Source: Undaria pinnatifida
Taxonomy: Eukaryota; Sar; Phaeophyceae; Laminariales; Alariaceae
DNA: 64,000 nt
Reading direction: 5' to 3'
Assembly (NCBI GenBank): GCA_012845835.1
Contig: JABAKD010000026.1
Coordinates: forward strand, 13,218,111-13,282,110
Shown: positions 22,216-33,734 of the stretch, one piece after another
Numbering within the stretch: the stretch's first letter is position 1
How the letters are laid out: each line of letters starts with the position of its first letter
Program-made: the position numbers and the translations under genes
The notes under the pieces: generated by a model
Told to the model about the DNA's origin: nothing
Seen by the model: only the letters and a program-made list of their open reading frames with translations
Databases searched by the model: none

Positions 22216-23110
22216 AAAGCTACGTGACGCAGTTGAACGCTGCTGATCGCGAAAGATCGGGGAGGGGTCCGAGTTGCGTCAAATTAGTAGCTGTACTATT
22301 TTCAGCAGAGAGGGAACACCGCGGTTTGTACGACGCGCCAGACGGATCGACGTATGTACTGAAGCCCATACAATAACGCGTGTACTGGAAGAAATCGACA
22401 AACGAGAAAGCCCAAACATCCCACGAGCACCGCCTGTTCCTTCCCAAGGAGGACCACAAGAAAGGAGCCTCGACATGAGCTCCTAGAGCACGGTGCCCGT
22501 AGTCCAAGGGGGTCCCGCAAAGGTCGGTCTCGCTTCGACAGCAAAGGTGTATGCAGGCCGATGGGCTCTCTCCGCAAGCGAAGTCCCCGTCGATGGTCCT
22601 TCGAAGGGTTGATTCCAGTATGCTTATCATTGGCGCGTCGTGCGTATGCCTCAGTCCCGAAGCGCAAAAAAGAGTACGGATCGACGGCCGATCTTGGGGC
22701 TCGTGCTGGCAGCTCGCGGAGATGTGCAGTGCAACATGCTGGCTGAGCGCGGAGCAAACAGGTCTGATGGGTAGGGCTTGGACAGCTCCGCTGCTGAGTG
22801 GTCTATATGACACAGCTGTCGGGGAACTGATGCGACCAAAAGCCGAGACGAGGAGTGTGCTCCGAAGAGCGGTGTCGTCCGCACGTAGTTGGGAGGTGCC
22901 GTCCGTGTGGTACGTGCTCGGCGACCAACAGGTGAGGCCCCTGCCATATCACTGCTGTTGTGGTCGCCGTTGTAGGAGGAAGGGCGCTCCCTCCATTGAG
23001 AAGTCACCCGTGAAGGATCAGGGGTTGCGGGCTCGATGAAAAGCAAAAGCAAAATCGCTACGAAACAAAAATGTCGGAGAGGTTGGAGGAACGCTGCCAC
23101 AATAGCAAGT
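22216..23110. other. Unresolved 0.9 kb between two opposing Gypsy fragments
   Basis: Both strands have open stretches (minus 22,220-22,813; plus 22,551-23,039), but neither translation shows a domain I recognise. The minus frame is Ser/Cys/Leu-rich; the plus frame is Arg/Ser-rich. It could be a captured host or element segment. I cannot decide. Confidence 0.4.
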
Positions 23111-23668
23111 CAAGCTGTAGACGACGGTTCGACGCCGCCTCCAACGGCTGGAGGTGGAGCAGATCACTTGTCATCGGACGGAACGGGGGCGAAGTGGTGT
23201 CATCGCGGTGCTATACAAGACGCATTGGGCAGGACTCTCCGAAACTTTCTGGGAGCGGGAAATGGACCTCCACCTCTCCCGCTCCCACAGCTTGCGTTAT
23301 TGGGCCGGAACCCCGGACCAGCACCGCCAAACCAACCGCCTCTACCGCTGAATGCGGATCGGGGCGGCACCGCGTGAGCTCTTCCGCAGCAGCGGGGAAC
23401 GTTTCCTAGCGCCGGGCTACCCCTGTGTTCCCCGCACCGACTGGCTCCGTCGCTACCACGACACAGTACTTCGTAAGGGAGCCCACGTTTGGTGCAAGGT
23501 AGACGATGGGTAATGATGGCTTGGAAAAATCAGCGCGAGCACCACCGAGGACAAGGTATACCTGGTCCGCTTTCTGGACGACCCGGGACCGATCAAACTT
23601 CCTCGTCTTTCGGCGCGCTACACGGCTTCGACGGGAGCCGTACGAGGCTCTTGGTGCTTGCAAGTGGT
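23111..23668 (+). mobile_element. Gypsy integrase-tail/chromodomain fragment (G4)
   Basis: Plus-strand translation contains SGVIAVLYKTHWAGLSETFW and EREMDLHLSRSHSLRYWAGT, nearly the same as the chromodomain region of the larger element (GVIAVLYKTHWAGLSETPWV). Downstream it matches the 3' untranslated part (GATGGGTAATGATGGCTTGG; GACGACCCGGGACCGATCAA). It faces G3 at 21.9-22.2 kb. Broken fragment of the same chromovirus family. Confidence 0.8.
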
Positions 23669-23925
23669 CGAGCGGACTAATGCCCCATTAATACCTTAAC
23701 CAATGGCGTCGTCGACAGATCATGGGTTCTTTGGATCGTGGGTTCGAGTCCGACATCCACCATAATATACTTTTTCAGACTTTCCCCATGTCGAACTTGC
23801 AAAATACTCTCCCCTGTATCGCCAGGAAATGAAACCGCTTGGATGTTGACCGGTCCGCCCGTATGTCCGGCCGACCAGCTATCCTGCCGTTTCAGGAAGG
23901 GAGAGTAAACACATAATAATGCCTA

Positions 23926-23995
23926 GGTTGGGTAAGCTACTGGTTAACCATTTGCAAGTGGTCAAACGGATTCATACCCCACTAATTAATTAACA
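23926..23995 (+). repeat. Second copy of the short LTR-end-like repeat
   Basis: Contains TAGGTTGGGTAAGC, CTGGTTAACCATTTGCAAGT and GGTCAAACGGATTCATACCC, then TTAATTAACA. Matches 21,818-21,880 in the same orientation. Here the primer-site-like word does not follow. Confidence 0.5.
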
Positions 23996-24227
23996 TTTTT
24001 TTACAGCATAGCCTTTCATCTGTTTACTTAATATTTGGTTATTTTCCACTTTAGTTTCGCTCTCTTTGTGCCCTTCCTGTTCTTCCTTTGGGTATACCGT
24101 TGCACGCTATACGGAGGCGAAGGCGTGTGACCAAGGCTATACATACGATAGGAGGAGGTAACCCGTTTTTTTACTACCGGGTTTGAGCTATCATTATACT
24201 CCTCCCACGGATGACCTCGAGTACCTC

Positions 24228-24499
24228 TGTAAGGTTATAGGTGGGGACACAGAGCGCCCCCTGCAGGTCTGCCAAATGATCAGGTCCTCGGAGAGTACTC
24301 GCTTTCTTTTCCTTCGTAGGGACGTTTCTTTATTCGATTCCACCAGAGCCCGGGATGGCTTCTGAGATTGGAGACACGTACCTCCGATATATTTCCTAAC
24401 TTTCCCGAATATAAAATGCCAACCTTACCACACGAAACCAATCCAAATGATCTCAAATTCGGATAATTACAGGCCTTTCGAGGCCACATCTTAACACTA
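24228..24499 (-). repeat. 3' LTR of the chromovirus
   Basis: About 272 bp with TG...CA ends on either strand. Near-complete match to 33,735-34,005, including CCCCCTGCAGGTCTGCCAA, CGGAGAGTACTC, AGCCCGGGATGGCTTCTG and TCGGATAATTACAG. Adjacent on its right (minus-strand upstream side) is CAGGGTGGGCTAG, the polypurine-tract candidate. The left flank ends in ACCTC. Confidence 0.9.
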
Positions 24500-25617
24500 G
24501 CCCACCCTGATGAGCCGCGTATGCAGAAATATGGGAGATTCAAGGAAACTCCGGTTCTACGAACTAGACCATGAGTCGAAGGTGCGGCTCCTCAAAACCC
24601 ACTCCCACACCTCTAACGGTCTGGCTATGGAGCCAGGAACACGCGGAGAAAAGCAGTTGAAGGAAACGCAGACCCTACAACAAGGCGAACGTCACCCATC
24701 AAAAACCTACCGCATGCCGCCGGTGTGGCGGGGGGGGGGCAGAAATGGCTCCAGAACCTGCCGCATATCGCCGGTGTGGCGGGAGGGACAAGAAAGGCTC
24801 TACGCAAACCAACCACAGAAAAGGTACTATGGCGAGGCGAGCCCTTGTCGATATGGAGGGGAACACAGGCGTTAACACAAGGGAGAAGTCATGCGAAAAA
24901 ACTCCCGCGGACCATCGGCATGGCGCGGGGTTAGACGAGGAAACGACAAATACCCGGGATGGAAGGTGGCTACACCTACAGCCCCGCTAGGGCGGGAAGT
25001 GTTTGGTCGAAAAGACAAAGTAGACCAAACACAACTCACAAAATATAAAAGATGACACACAGACTCGTAAATAGCCCTGTACCACGTTACAGGCGAACAG
25101 GGTACCCTGGTCGCCCCCCGGCTCTGGGATGAGGAGGGCGTCGGCAGGGCGAAATTGAACAATGACGAAAAAGCGACAACCCTGCGCCTCAGATAGCGGC
25201 GTTTTACCCGAACCCTGGCCCGGCACTAAGTAGGGGGCTCGGCAGGACAAACAGAAAACGATAATGAAAAGAACCGCCCCAAAACCCGACGAAGACCCTC
25301 AGGGCACTAGGAACAACCCAAACACAAAGACTCAAACCTCATAACCCAGAAAATTGAAGAACTATTCAGGAGCGGTGGCGGCTTGAACGTCAACTGTCCA
25401 CGGCCGGGCCTCGAGATTCGTCTACGTTACGTTGGATTCCCCGAGGAAACGCACTGGCGATGTGAACTTGCAGGAACCAAGAGCCTCGTGCGGCTCCCGT
25501 CGAAGCCGTGTAGCGCGCCGGGGGAAGAGGAAATTTGATCGGTCCCGGGTCGTCCAGAAAGCGGACCAGGTATACCTTGTCCTCGGTATTGCTCGCGCTG
25601 TTTTTTCTTAGCCATCA
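24500..25617 (-). other. 3' untranslated region of the chromovirus
   Basis: No domain recognised. Segments match the region 2,510-3,350 (G2) and 21,950-22,215 (G3). A short internal direct repeat CCGGTGTGGCGGG occurs at about 24,718 and 24,772. It lies between the chromodomain frame and the 3' LTR, so it is the long 3' stretch of the element. Confidence 0.6.
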
Positions 25618-26865
25618 TTACCCATCGTCTACCTTGTACCAAACGTGGGCTCCCTTAGGAAGTACTGTGTCGTGGTAGCGACGGAGCCAGTCGGTGCGGG
25701 GAACACAGGGGTAGCCCGGCGCTAGGAAACGTTCCCCGTTGTTGCGGGAGAGCTCACGCTGTGCTGCCCCAATCTGCACTCGGCGGTAGAGGTGGTTGGT
25801 TTGGCGGTGCTGGTCCGGCGTTCCGGCCCAATAACGCAAGATATGGGAGCGGGAGAGGTGGAGGTCCATTTCCCGCACCCAGGGAGTTTCGGAGAGTCCT
25901 GCCCAATGCGTCTTATATAGCACCGCGATGACGCCACATCGCCCCCGTACCGACTGATGACCAGTGATCTGCTGCACCTTCAGTCGTTGGAGGGGAGACG
26001 AAACGTTGTCTTGAGTGACGTGGTACGGCGGGGACTTCTTGGAAAATTTGTTGAGCACGTACTGCGTCAGCCACGCCGGTAGGTATTTGAGCATGTCCCT
26101 GCTGTGGTGGGGGTTGGCACAGGGTTTGCAACGCTTGATGGCCACACGCCGACGAGCGTTTGAACCGGGGAGATCGGACGGGAGATGCAAATAGAGGAGG
26201 TTGCTCCCGAGCGGCGAACCGTCCGGGGTCTCGGCGGCGGAGCAGGGACCGACGTCCACGATCTTGTACGGGCCCGTCCAGTTAGCTCGGCTGATGTACG
26301 CGATAGGTTTTATGGGGCCGTCCGTCTGCTTCTGTTCGAGAGCGGCTACGAACCCGTCGATGCAGGCGTCGCGGTACACGTGAAACGGGCGTGTGCCGTC
26401 GGCGACGGTGTCCCAATAAGGGAAAACGAGGACCGGCGGGGTCGTGAGCTCCGCTACAATTTCTCGCACCAACTTCTTCATAGCAGCCGTGAAGGCGAAC
26501 ATAACCCCCTCCCGAAAGAACGCGTTAATCGGACGAAGCCTCTTCGATAAGTCGGGCAAAAAATTGCGGTAATAGTTGATACCACACATGAGCGCGCGCA
26601 CCTGCTTAACGTCTGTGGGCATCGGCATATGGGTCAGTGCCGACACTTTTTCCGCATTCGGGCGTAGGCCTGCTGGAGAAGTGGAGTGGCCTAGAAAGTT
26701 CGCATCGGTGGCACCCAATCGCGCCTCCGAAAGGGAAATCTTGAAATTGTGCTTTCGAAGGCATTCGATGAGGGAGAGAATCGTCCGAACATGCGCTACC
26801 GGGTCGGAATCGAACACGATGACATCGTCGAGGTAAGCTGCCACTTGTTCCAAGCCCTCGACCAC
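25618..26865 (-). pseudogene. Pol region: RT C-terminal part, RNase H, integrase tail, chromodomain
   Basis: Reads VEGLEQVAAYLDDVIVFDSD with the catalytic Y-L-D-D at about 26,824-26,835. Then come LRPNAEKVSALTHMP and YYRNFLPDLSKRLRPINAFF (the RT connection). RNase H start: FHVYRDACIDGFVAALEQKQ. Integrase C-terminal segment: NWTGPYKIVDVGPC. Chromodomain: VLYKTHWAGLSETPWVREMD and HILRYWAGTPDQHRQ at about 25,815-25,937. The integrase catalytic core is not recognised in this stretch. Chromodomain after integrase marks the chromovirus branch of Ty3/Gypsy. Confidence 0.9.
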
Positions 26866-26886
26866 CTCATTGATGACCTTGACGAA

Positions 26887-27564
26887 TCATCCAGGCGAGG
26901 CGCTGCTGCCCTGAGGCACAACGAGCCACTCATAAAGGCCCGTGGGTGTGCAGAACGCTGTAAAGGGAACTGTGTCCTTGTGTGCCGTTATCTGGTGGAA
27001 CGAGGAAACCAAGTTGAACAGGGAAAACGCCCGACCTGAGCCTAAGGAGTCCAGGATCTGGTCCACGCGGGCAATCGTCAGTTGGCTGAGCTTGCTAATT
27101 TGGTTGAGCTTCTTGTAGTTCACCGTGATCCTCACACCGCCAGATTTGTTCGGGATGACTACCAGCGGGCTCGAGTACGGTGAGGTCGAGCGCTGAATCA
27201 ACCCGGCCGCGAGGTACTGGTTTAGGGTCGCGTCCACTTCTTTGGCCAGTATAGGGTTTATGCGATGGGGCCGTGAAGTGGCCGGAGCGCTGCTCTCCGG
27301 AACCGAGATTTCAAAGGGCATCAGAGAGCAGGACCCAAAATCCGTCTTCGAGGTAGAGAACACGTCAGGAAGGTCGCAGAGCACATCCCCCAGTTGCTCA
27401 GTGGCCGGGGGGTTCCAGCCAGGGTCATGTAAGTCGAACGCGATCTCCCGCAGGTGCGGCGGGAGTCGAGCCCAGACGCGTAAAAACGCAGAACGCTGGG
27501 CTGGGTTCAAACGTTCTATTAGCGTCGGCGAGGGCGACGGCACGGCGGGAGGTATCCCCTCCAT
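26887..27564 (-). pseudogene. Reverse transcriptase N-terminal part
   Basis: Contains SRPHRINPILAKEVDATLNQ, LIQRSTSPYSSPLVVIPNKS, GGVRITVNYKKLNQISK and FHQITAHKDTVPFTAFCTP, the standard Gypsy RT blocks (I-x-P-S-x-S-P-x-x-S-P-V-V-x-V-x-K-K, R-x-x-x-D-Y-R-x-L-N, F-H-Q-I-x-x-x-x-x-x-x-x-K-T-A-F). It leads into the Y-L-D-D block further left. Fossil. Confidence 0.92.
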
Positions 27565-28049
27565 GTCAGTCGAGCTCGCGACCGTAGAGAGCTGGCTGTC
27601 CGAAGTCTGACCAGGGCGGGGCCCCGCAGCCTGGGTGGGTGTTGCAAGGCACCCAGCGGGATGCGCAAAAGTGGGGCGCCGGCGACCCCGACAAGGTCGC
27701 CTGGCTCAAGGTCCGCGACAACTATTAAGGGAAGCACCTGTCGTCCTGAAGCAACAAAGTGTTTCTGCCCCGAAATAATGTCCGGCTGCGGCAGTATGTC
27801 GACAAAATAGTGTCCTATGAGCGCAGGAGAGCCGCTACTGCGCACCATGTTGACCGCGAGCAGTTGGGTCTCGTCCGACAAATTGACACCTGTAATGCCA
27901 TCATAGCGAAGGTGGAAAGCACCGTTCGAAGCTGCGGGGTCGATGGAATAAGCCGCTACGCCTGTTGTGGTGTGGTGGGATAACGTCAGCTCGCCCAAAA
28001 CCCGATTATCGAGTGGACGAGAGGGCAGGGCGCGGTACAAACGGGTGTT

Positions 28050-28345
28050 GAAGGGCATCCAGCTGTCGCGGCCCAGCAAGACAGCGTGCTGCATGACCGA
28101 TGGAGGGACCACGCATGCCCACACCGCGAGAGAGCACGTCGTTTCTTTTTCGTGGAAGAATTGAACGCTCAGACGGATGTGGGTCGCGGTCCGTAAAGGG
28201 GCGGATTTGCCAAAACCACCCCAGGAGCGAGGGCTGCTGGGCCGCTCGCACGCCGGTGAGGCGGCGCCTACCGTTAGCACACGATCCAACACGTCACGTC
28301 GGATGAAGATTTGGGGGGAGCCAGTGTAGAGGAGGGCCACACATC
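28050..28345 (-). pseudogene. Retropepsin-like protease region
   Basis: The translation contains ALLYTGSPQIFIRRDVLDRV, corresponding to the D-T-G-S/A block of retropepsins, and about 80 residues later VLLGRDSWM, corresponding to the I-I/L-G-x-D block. Order and spacing fit a single-domain retropepsin between gag and RT. Part of a broken element. Confidence 0.65.
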
Positions 28346-28571
28346 TGTAGGGCGCAATGGCGTCCTCTCCGCTATGTATTGCCCTATCGGTAGTGAAAGA
28401 AACGTCGTTCAGCGTCACCGTACCCCCGACGAGGCAGGGGCCATGTTCCGGCAGTGCACGGCCTGAGGCGCCGCAAGAAGCTATCGCCAAAACCTCCGGG
28501 CTTTGATCGGCGGGTGCACCCGAAAAATAGGCCGAAGGAGGGCCTTGGTCAGCGCCAACCGCGGTCCCCAA

Positions 28572-30464
28572 GTGCGACTGCTAAGCGGACGAGATTTCGT
28601 GGATTCCAGCTGTTCCGGTGGGGCTGCGGAATTGACGAGGGGAGGCCCGGTGTGGCGATCCGGCCCTGTCGCGAATTGCTTCGCGAACGGCAGATAGCGC
28701 CTCACCGAGCAAGTTTTTCCCTCTCCACTTGTGTGGATCCTTGGCGCCGGGGTCGTCCGCCCGGAGGCCTTTACCCCACACTGGGTCTAGAGGACTGGCC
28801 TCTGCCAAAAGTTTGTTGCCAGTGCTTAAAATATGAAGTTTGATGACTGGGTTCTGCGTAAATTTAGCATAATTGGCAGATAACACGGCATGTTGCTTCT
28901 CCCTGTCCCAAACATCGGTGTCAAAGTTGCGCACGCCTCGACCGATTCGTTTGTGTGTGCTGGGGTCAGACGATGACATGATAAGATCTACTGCGCGATG
29001 GTCTTTAAAAGGCCGAGATTTTTCGGCCATCATAAACTGCTACGCGCAAGAATATGAGACGTCGTCGACGACCGACGACAAAGGAGACCACTGCGAGAAA
29101 AAGGACGGCGGTTGCCAGAACAACATTACTTTGTATGTGGGGTATTCGAGGAAAGGGTCAAAAGTCGATGGTGCCAGCCCGTCGGAGGCCGTGTAAGGCA
29201 TATGAGCCTGCAATGTCCCCGTCTGGGAACGCCCGGCCTCGGGAGCACGGCGCAAGCCCGAACCCACGGGTGGTCGCGTTTTGGCCTTGTCGCTCTTTGC
29301 CGAAAATTCGCAAGGAACTGCTCTCACTGCACCCGAAGGGACAGGGGGCTCGGAGCTGTTACTGCTTGACGAGAGGCGCGATTCTTCCGTATCTTCACGA
29401 GAATAGCGTCCAGCTGAACGGTCTGGAGGCCGTGGCGTTACCACTGGCCCGTTGCGCAGTGTCGAATCTCGATCCTGTGCCACTGGGGCAGACGTAGTCT
29501 GGTGCACGTGGGTTAGCGTGCCTAAAGACGGAGCAGGGCCCGTAGACCCTGTGGGCGTCTTCGAGAACGGGGCTCGGGCAAGTGGAAATAAATTCCTCGC
29601 CCGAGGGGGCTCGTTCCCATTAGCTCTCTTGGAGGAGAGAGACGAGGTAGATAAGCTTGTCGGCTCCTCCTTGATGGGAAAAGGGATAGAGCGCCCGCTA
29701 CTATCGCGAGGAGACACCAAATCCATTTCGTAAAATATCTCGGTGTATATGGGTTGGTTTTCCCACACCTCAAACCAACCGCCGCTTCACGGCCAGGAAG
29801 AAGTGGAGACGAACCTGCTCGCGTATGAGGGCATCGCATCGTCGCCGCAGCCTTCTTGCTGCGCGACGCGTGCCTGGGGGGAGCGTGCGAGGTGCAGGCT
29901 CCTGTGTCATGGTTGAGGGGGGCAGCGTTAGGGGCGCGCGCCCCCATTGTCGAGTTTGAGCCACGGAAGGGGGTGACGGCGCTGGGAGCGCGGGTTCCCT
30001 TTGCCGAACTCGGACCATGATCGAGGGCGGCGTCGCTGTGAGCGCACATTGCCTTCGTAGAAAATGTAACCTGGATAGGGGGGAGCATGCTGGGAGCGCT
30101 GATCCCCACCGCCGGTACTACGCCGTGAATATCGTCAGCAGCCGGCGTAGGAGCCCGTGGGCTCTTAGCAGAAATAATTTGTGCCGCGCCACGTGTAAGG
30201 CGAACGACAGGCACTCGAGAGGATATTGCGAAACCAAGGAAGTGTCCCCGACAGTGTCGTCGGCGTACGGGTGCCATACCGCCGTCGCCCTGTCAGTTGC
30301 CGGTGCGAAAGGTACCTGGTTGGCGTGCGTTGGGGTTTCCGCTCGGACTGTGGGTTACCCCGAAGCGCTTCGCCGGAGCAGACGCGGAAGCCGAGGGGGC
30401 TGGCGAGGGTGGGACTGCACCATGTTGACCGGGCGTGTATGTGCTGTTGTGGTTACCGCTGTGG
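28572..30464 (-). pseudogene. Gag-pol linker of the chromovirus
   Basis: Pro/Ser/Ala/Arg-rich translations (e.g. RARNLFPLARAPFSKTPTGS) with no named domain, between the zinc knuckle and the protease-like region. I treat it as linker sequence. A captured segment cannot be excluded. Confidence 0.5.
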
Positions 30465-30827
30465 CTATTTGTCTGTCCCTGGTCCTGTGGGTACCTTCGT
30501 GATTGGTTTGAACGATTTCGGCGATTTTTGTTGTACATTTGCGAGCGAGAAGACCCTTCCGTCGCGGCAGTAGCTAACCATACGTGCTTGCCACCGTCGG
30601 AAAACGTCATCATCGCCGACTTGTCCAGGTTCAGGGTTTAGACAGCCGCTGGCGTTGATAAAGGGATGCCTACAGTTGCGTAAGGAGTGAGTGTCTTCGT
30701 GACAGTTGAGGCAATGACCCCTGTTTTCCTCGAAGAGCCGCGGCGCGGGTGGAGGACGTGAGGAGGCCGCTCCAGAGGGGAGAGTGGTCGGTCTTAAACG
30801 AGGTAATAACAGCGAAAACTTCTGCAT
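30465..30827 (-). pseudogene. CCHC zinc knuckle of gag
   Basis: The translation has GHCLNCHEDTHSLRNCRHPF, an exact C-x2-C-x4-H-x4-C knuckle at about 30,672-30,713. In live relatives this nucleocapsid motif binds genomic RNA. It is followed by an Asn/Arg/Ser-rich tail and lies downstream of the capsid-like region. Confidence 0.9.
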
Positions 30828-30910
30828 AGTGTTGCTCTTCTAAGGGCCAGCAGTTGGACATTTTGTTGAGCCAGGGGTCGGTGGAATCAGTAATCGACAT
30901 GACAATCGGG

Positions 30911-31915
30911 TTATGGCTCGAACCCGTATGCCAAGAAGGCGACTAGGACGGCACTCGGCCCTGGCCTCGCCATGAACGGCGGGCCGGGGCCCCGACGGGG
31001 CGGATGACCGCGTTCCCGTCGAAGGAACAGGGAGATAAAAATGTTTTCACCGTTGACGGCAGGTGTCTTATTGTGCGCCAAGTCACTAAAAGCTTTCCAC
31101 ATGGCATCTACCGAGGCATATGGCCGTGGGTCCGTAGCCTTCAAGCCAGGGTACAACGTGGGCATGAGCGTCGAAAACTGCTCGTTGACCGCCATCCTAA
31201 CCACCTCCAACACCACATCCGTCCCCGGAGACAAAACACGCTCACTCCCCGTGACTGCCGATACTAGCACACGGAACTCCCGACTGAAATCAGAAAACGG
31301 CGTGCCGTTACACACTTCAAAAGTATGCAACTTTATGTAGCCTTCCCCCGTGTCGAAGTGCGCTACGAGCAGGCGTAGCAGGAGGGTGAAAGCCTCGAGC
31401 TCAGATGCTCCTCCGTCCAACGCTCTTGACACCTGCCCAAAGAAATCGTCGATCAAAGTGATCATGCGGGCGGTCGTGGGCCTGTCAGGTGTTATGGCAC
31501 GGTTGAATGCCAAGCGGAGGGGGTGAATCCAACCGGGAACCCACGTGGGCGCACGTACGCTCTCTTGATAACGGTCGTCGCAGCACATGAGTATGTTAGT
31601 CATTGCCGACCGAACCGAACGTGTGAGTTGCTGTGTGCCGTCAGACTTGTTCAAAGAGGCGGGGAACGGTAGCACAGAAATGCGGGATACGCCATTGTAG
31701 GAGAGCTTAATATAGGCACGTCTAACCGAGTCATCAAGCGTGGATTTGGCTAGAGCCGCGGCGGTAGCAAGTTCGGCGGTACGCTCGCGGGCCAAATCCG
31801 GAGAAACAGGCTTGGTGCGATCACCCGACACAGTCAGTTTGCTCAGCCGTTCAGTGGAGGAGGCAATATCCACCAGGGAAGGAGTTACATGGCTCTTGCC
31901 GGCTACCACTGTCAC
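30911..31915 (-). pseudogene. Gag capsid-like region
   Basis: A helical, mostly polar translation: SSTERLSKLTVSGDRTKPVS, SVRRAYIKLSYNGVSRISVL, TLIDDFFGQVSRALDGG, FTLLLRLLVAHFDTGEGYIK and FSDFSREFRVLVSAVTGSER. Position before the zinc knuckle and the alpha-helical pattern support capsid. There is no exact motif. Confidence 0.65.
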
Positions 31916-31972
31916 CTCACCGTGATCCGAGTTCGAGCTCGAAGACGAGCGGGAGGAGGTTGACGAACCGTC

Positions 31973-33005
31973 CTACGCTGAAGGCCCTCGTGCGCTGTTC
32001 CACCGTCCTCCGGTGCCTCCTCCTGAGCTGGAACCGCCGCTCCGGTTGGTTCGGGCCTGGTTGCTCCCTTGGCGGCGCTGTGGGCCACCACCCGTACCTG
32101 ACGCCCCTCCCACGCTTCCACCACCGTTGCCACCCCCGCGGCGGTTGTGGTGGCCACCACCCCCCCCATTTTCCCTGGTTCCCCTAGTCTGGCCGCCACC
32201 ACCCCCGGAAATACCACCTCCACGGTTGCTGTCCCCCCGGTCGCGGCTGCCACCGCGACGCTGTTTGATTGCGCGCCTTCTCTCCAGTGCTTCCTTTGGA
32301 GTCGGCCCGAGGACTGGTTCAGGGGCGTTGTCGTGGGCCAATCTTCAGGCTTTGACCAAGGCGAGGGTAGGTGTTTGCCTCATCTGCGCGAAGGCGGAGG
32401 TGTTGTCGCGGCGGGCCCAGAACGCCCCGACCAAAAGTTCTTCCGCCTTGAGCGACGACCGTCGCTCTGACGTTAGGAGGACCGTGGCCGCTGCTACCAC
32501 CGCCTCCGCCAGATCCGCCGAGAACTCTACCCCCGGCGTGGTGCCATATATTGGACGCTGCCAGACATGAAAGCGTCGTCCCCGGGTCGTGTCTCTTGGG
32601 AGGCAACGCCCAGCGGGCGCGCCGGGGAAGGAGTAGCTCTCGCCGCAGTCGACGTAGCTAAGAGGGCAATGGCTTGGCGCACCCTCTGTACCGCGCGGGA
32701 CGCCTCGCGAGCAGCGGCCCTCGCCTGGTCGAGGGCTTGATCATCGCGGCGTCGACGTTCGTCATCGTGCCGTCTGCGTTCCTCACAACGGTGCAGGGTC
32801 GCGTTGGCTTCGTCGAGTGTTCTTTGGGCCCAAGAAATTTCAGACTCTGCGTCCGAGGGGCCGGGATGGGTGTGCTGGTCTCCGAAGCTATGAGGGAGGC
32901 GTTCTGTCGAGCGCGGAAAAGTCAAGTGTAGGAGGTGGTGCTCTGTCGAGTGCGAGGAGGTCAGCTGGTGGCGCTCCCTCAAGGCTGGCGATATTTGGCG
33001 TCTAG
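31973..33005 (-). pseudogene. Gag N-terminal region with coiled coil and Gly-rich stretch
   Basis: Starts with a segment ending in a strong coiled coil (WAQRTLDEANATLHRCEERR followed by RRHDDERRRRDD and ALDQARAAAREASRAVQRVR; about 32,640-32,850). A Gly/Arg-rich region with RGG-type repeats follows (31,973-32,250). Coiled coils at gag N-termini and RGG stretches are common in Gypsy gags. Confidence 0.6.
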
Positions 33006-33018
33006 ATGCCCCCGACTT

Positions 33019-33705
33019 ATCGAAGAGGCTTCGTCCGATTAACGCGCTCCTTCGGAAGGGGGTTAAGTTTGCCTTCGCGCCTGCTATGAAGAAGTTGGTG
33101 CGAGAAATTGTAGCGGAGCCCACGACCCCGCCGGTCCTCGTTTTCCCTTATTGGGACACCGTCGCCGACGGCAATCGCCCGTTTCACGTGTACCGCGACG
33201 CCTGCATCGACGGGTTCGTAGCCGCTCTCGAACAGGAGCAGACGGACGGCCCCATAAAACCTATCGCGTACATCAGCCGAGCTACGCTCGACTCGGAAAG
33301 GCATTGGACTCCTCTCGATTTGGAGGCTGGCAGCATCGTCTGGGCTCTCAAGCGCCTCCGCGGCTACCTTTGGGGCACCAAGTTCCGCATATTCTCAGAC
33401 CACAAGCCTCTGGAAAGCATAGGCAAAGTGGGGAACCACAACGCCCGAGTCCAGAGATGGCTTGAGTTCCCCACCGCATTCGATTACACCCTCGAATACC
33501 GAAGAGGAAGCGCGAACGGCAACGCCGACTTCCTGTCTCGCTTGCCGGATCTTGCCACGGAACACGACCGGAGTGGTTTGACGAGTCTCACCCCTGTTGA
33601 GGATGGTGGCATATACCTCATAAGGGCTTGCGGGCTGTACACTCCTTCCTCTCCGATTCCGGGTGTCGGCTTGGGTGGGCGAATACCCCGCACCGAAAAC
33701 AATGC
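33019..33705 (+). pseudogene. Oppositely oriented Gypsy pol segment (RNase H and linker)
   Basis: On the plus strand: MKKLVREIVAEPTTPPVLVF, FHVYRDACIDGFVAALEQEQ, SRATLDSERHWTPLDLEAGS, IFSDHKPLESIGKVGNHNAR and YTLEYRRGSANGNADFLSRL. This is the RNase H of the same chromovirus family, followed by the start of the linker also seen in G2. It lies between the coding part and the right LTR of a minus-strand element, so it is inverted relative to its surroundings. Either a segmental inversion or an insertion from another copy would explain it. Confidence 0.9.
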
Positions 33706-33713
33706 CTTCTTTC

Positions 33714-33731
33714 TGTCCTGCCGACGGCGCC
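33714..33731 (-). promoter_or_regulatory. Primer-binding site of the chromovirus
   Basis: On the minus strand, a few bases after the LTR end (CTTACA), the sequence reads TGGCGCCGTCGGCAGGAC. TGG at the start and position next to the 5' LTR are as expected for a tRNA 3'-end complement. The particular tRNA was not identified. Confidence 0.7.
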
Positions 33732-33734
33732 ATT

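Noticed and set aside
22220-22813. A 197-codon minus-strand frame as a host gene
   Set aside because: No domain, no splice or start context, and an equally long plus-strand frame overlaps it. Kept only as unresolved.
23664-23761. tRNA-Leu/Ser-type gene (box A-like GGTCGAGCGGAC and T-arm-like GGGTTCGAGTCC with CCA after it)
   Set aside because: The acceptor stem does not pair, the boxes are about 74 bases apart, and the homologous copies at 21,850 and 23,950 share only the left half, without the T-arm. It may be a chance or captured 3' tRNA piece.
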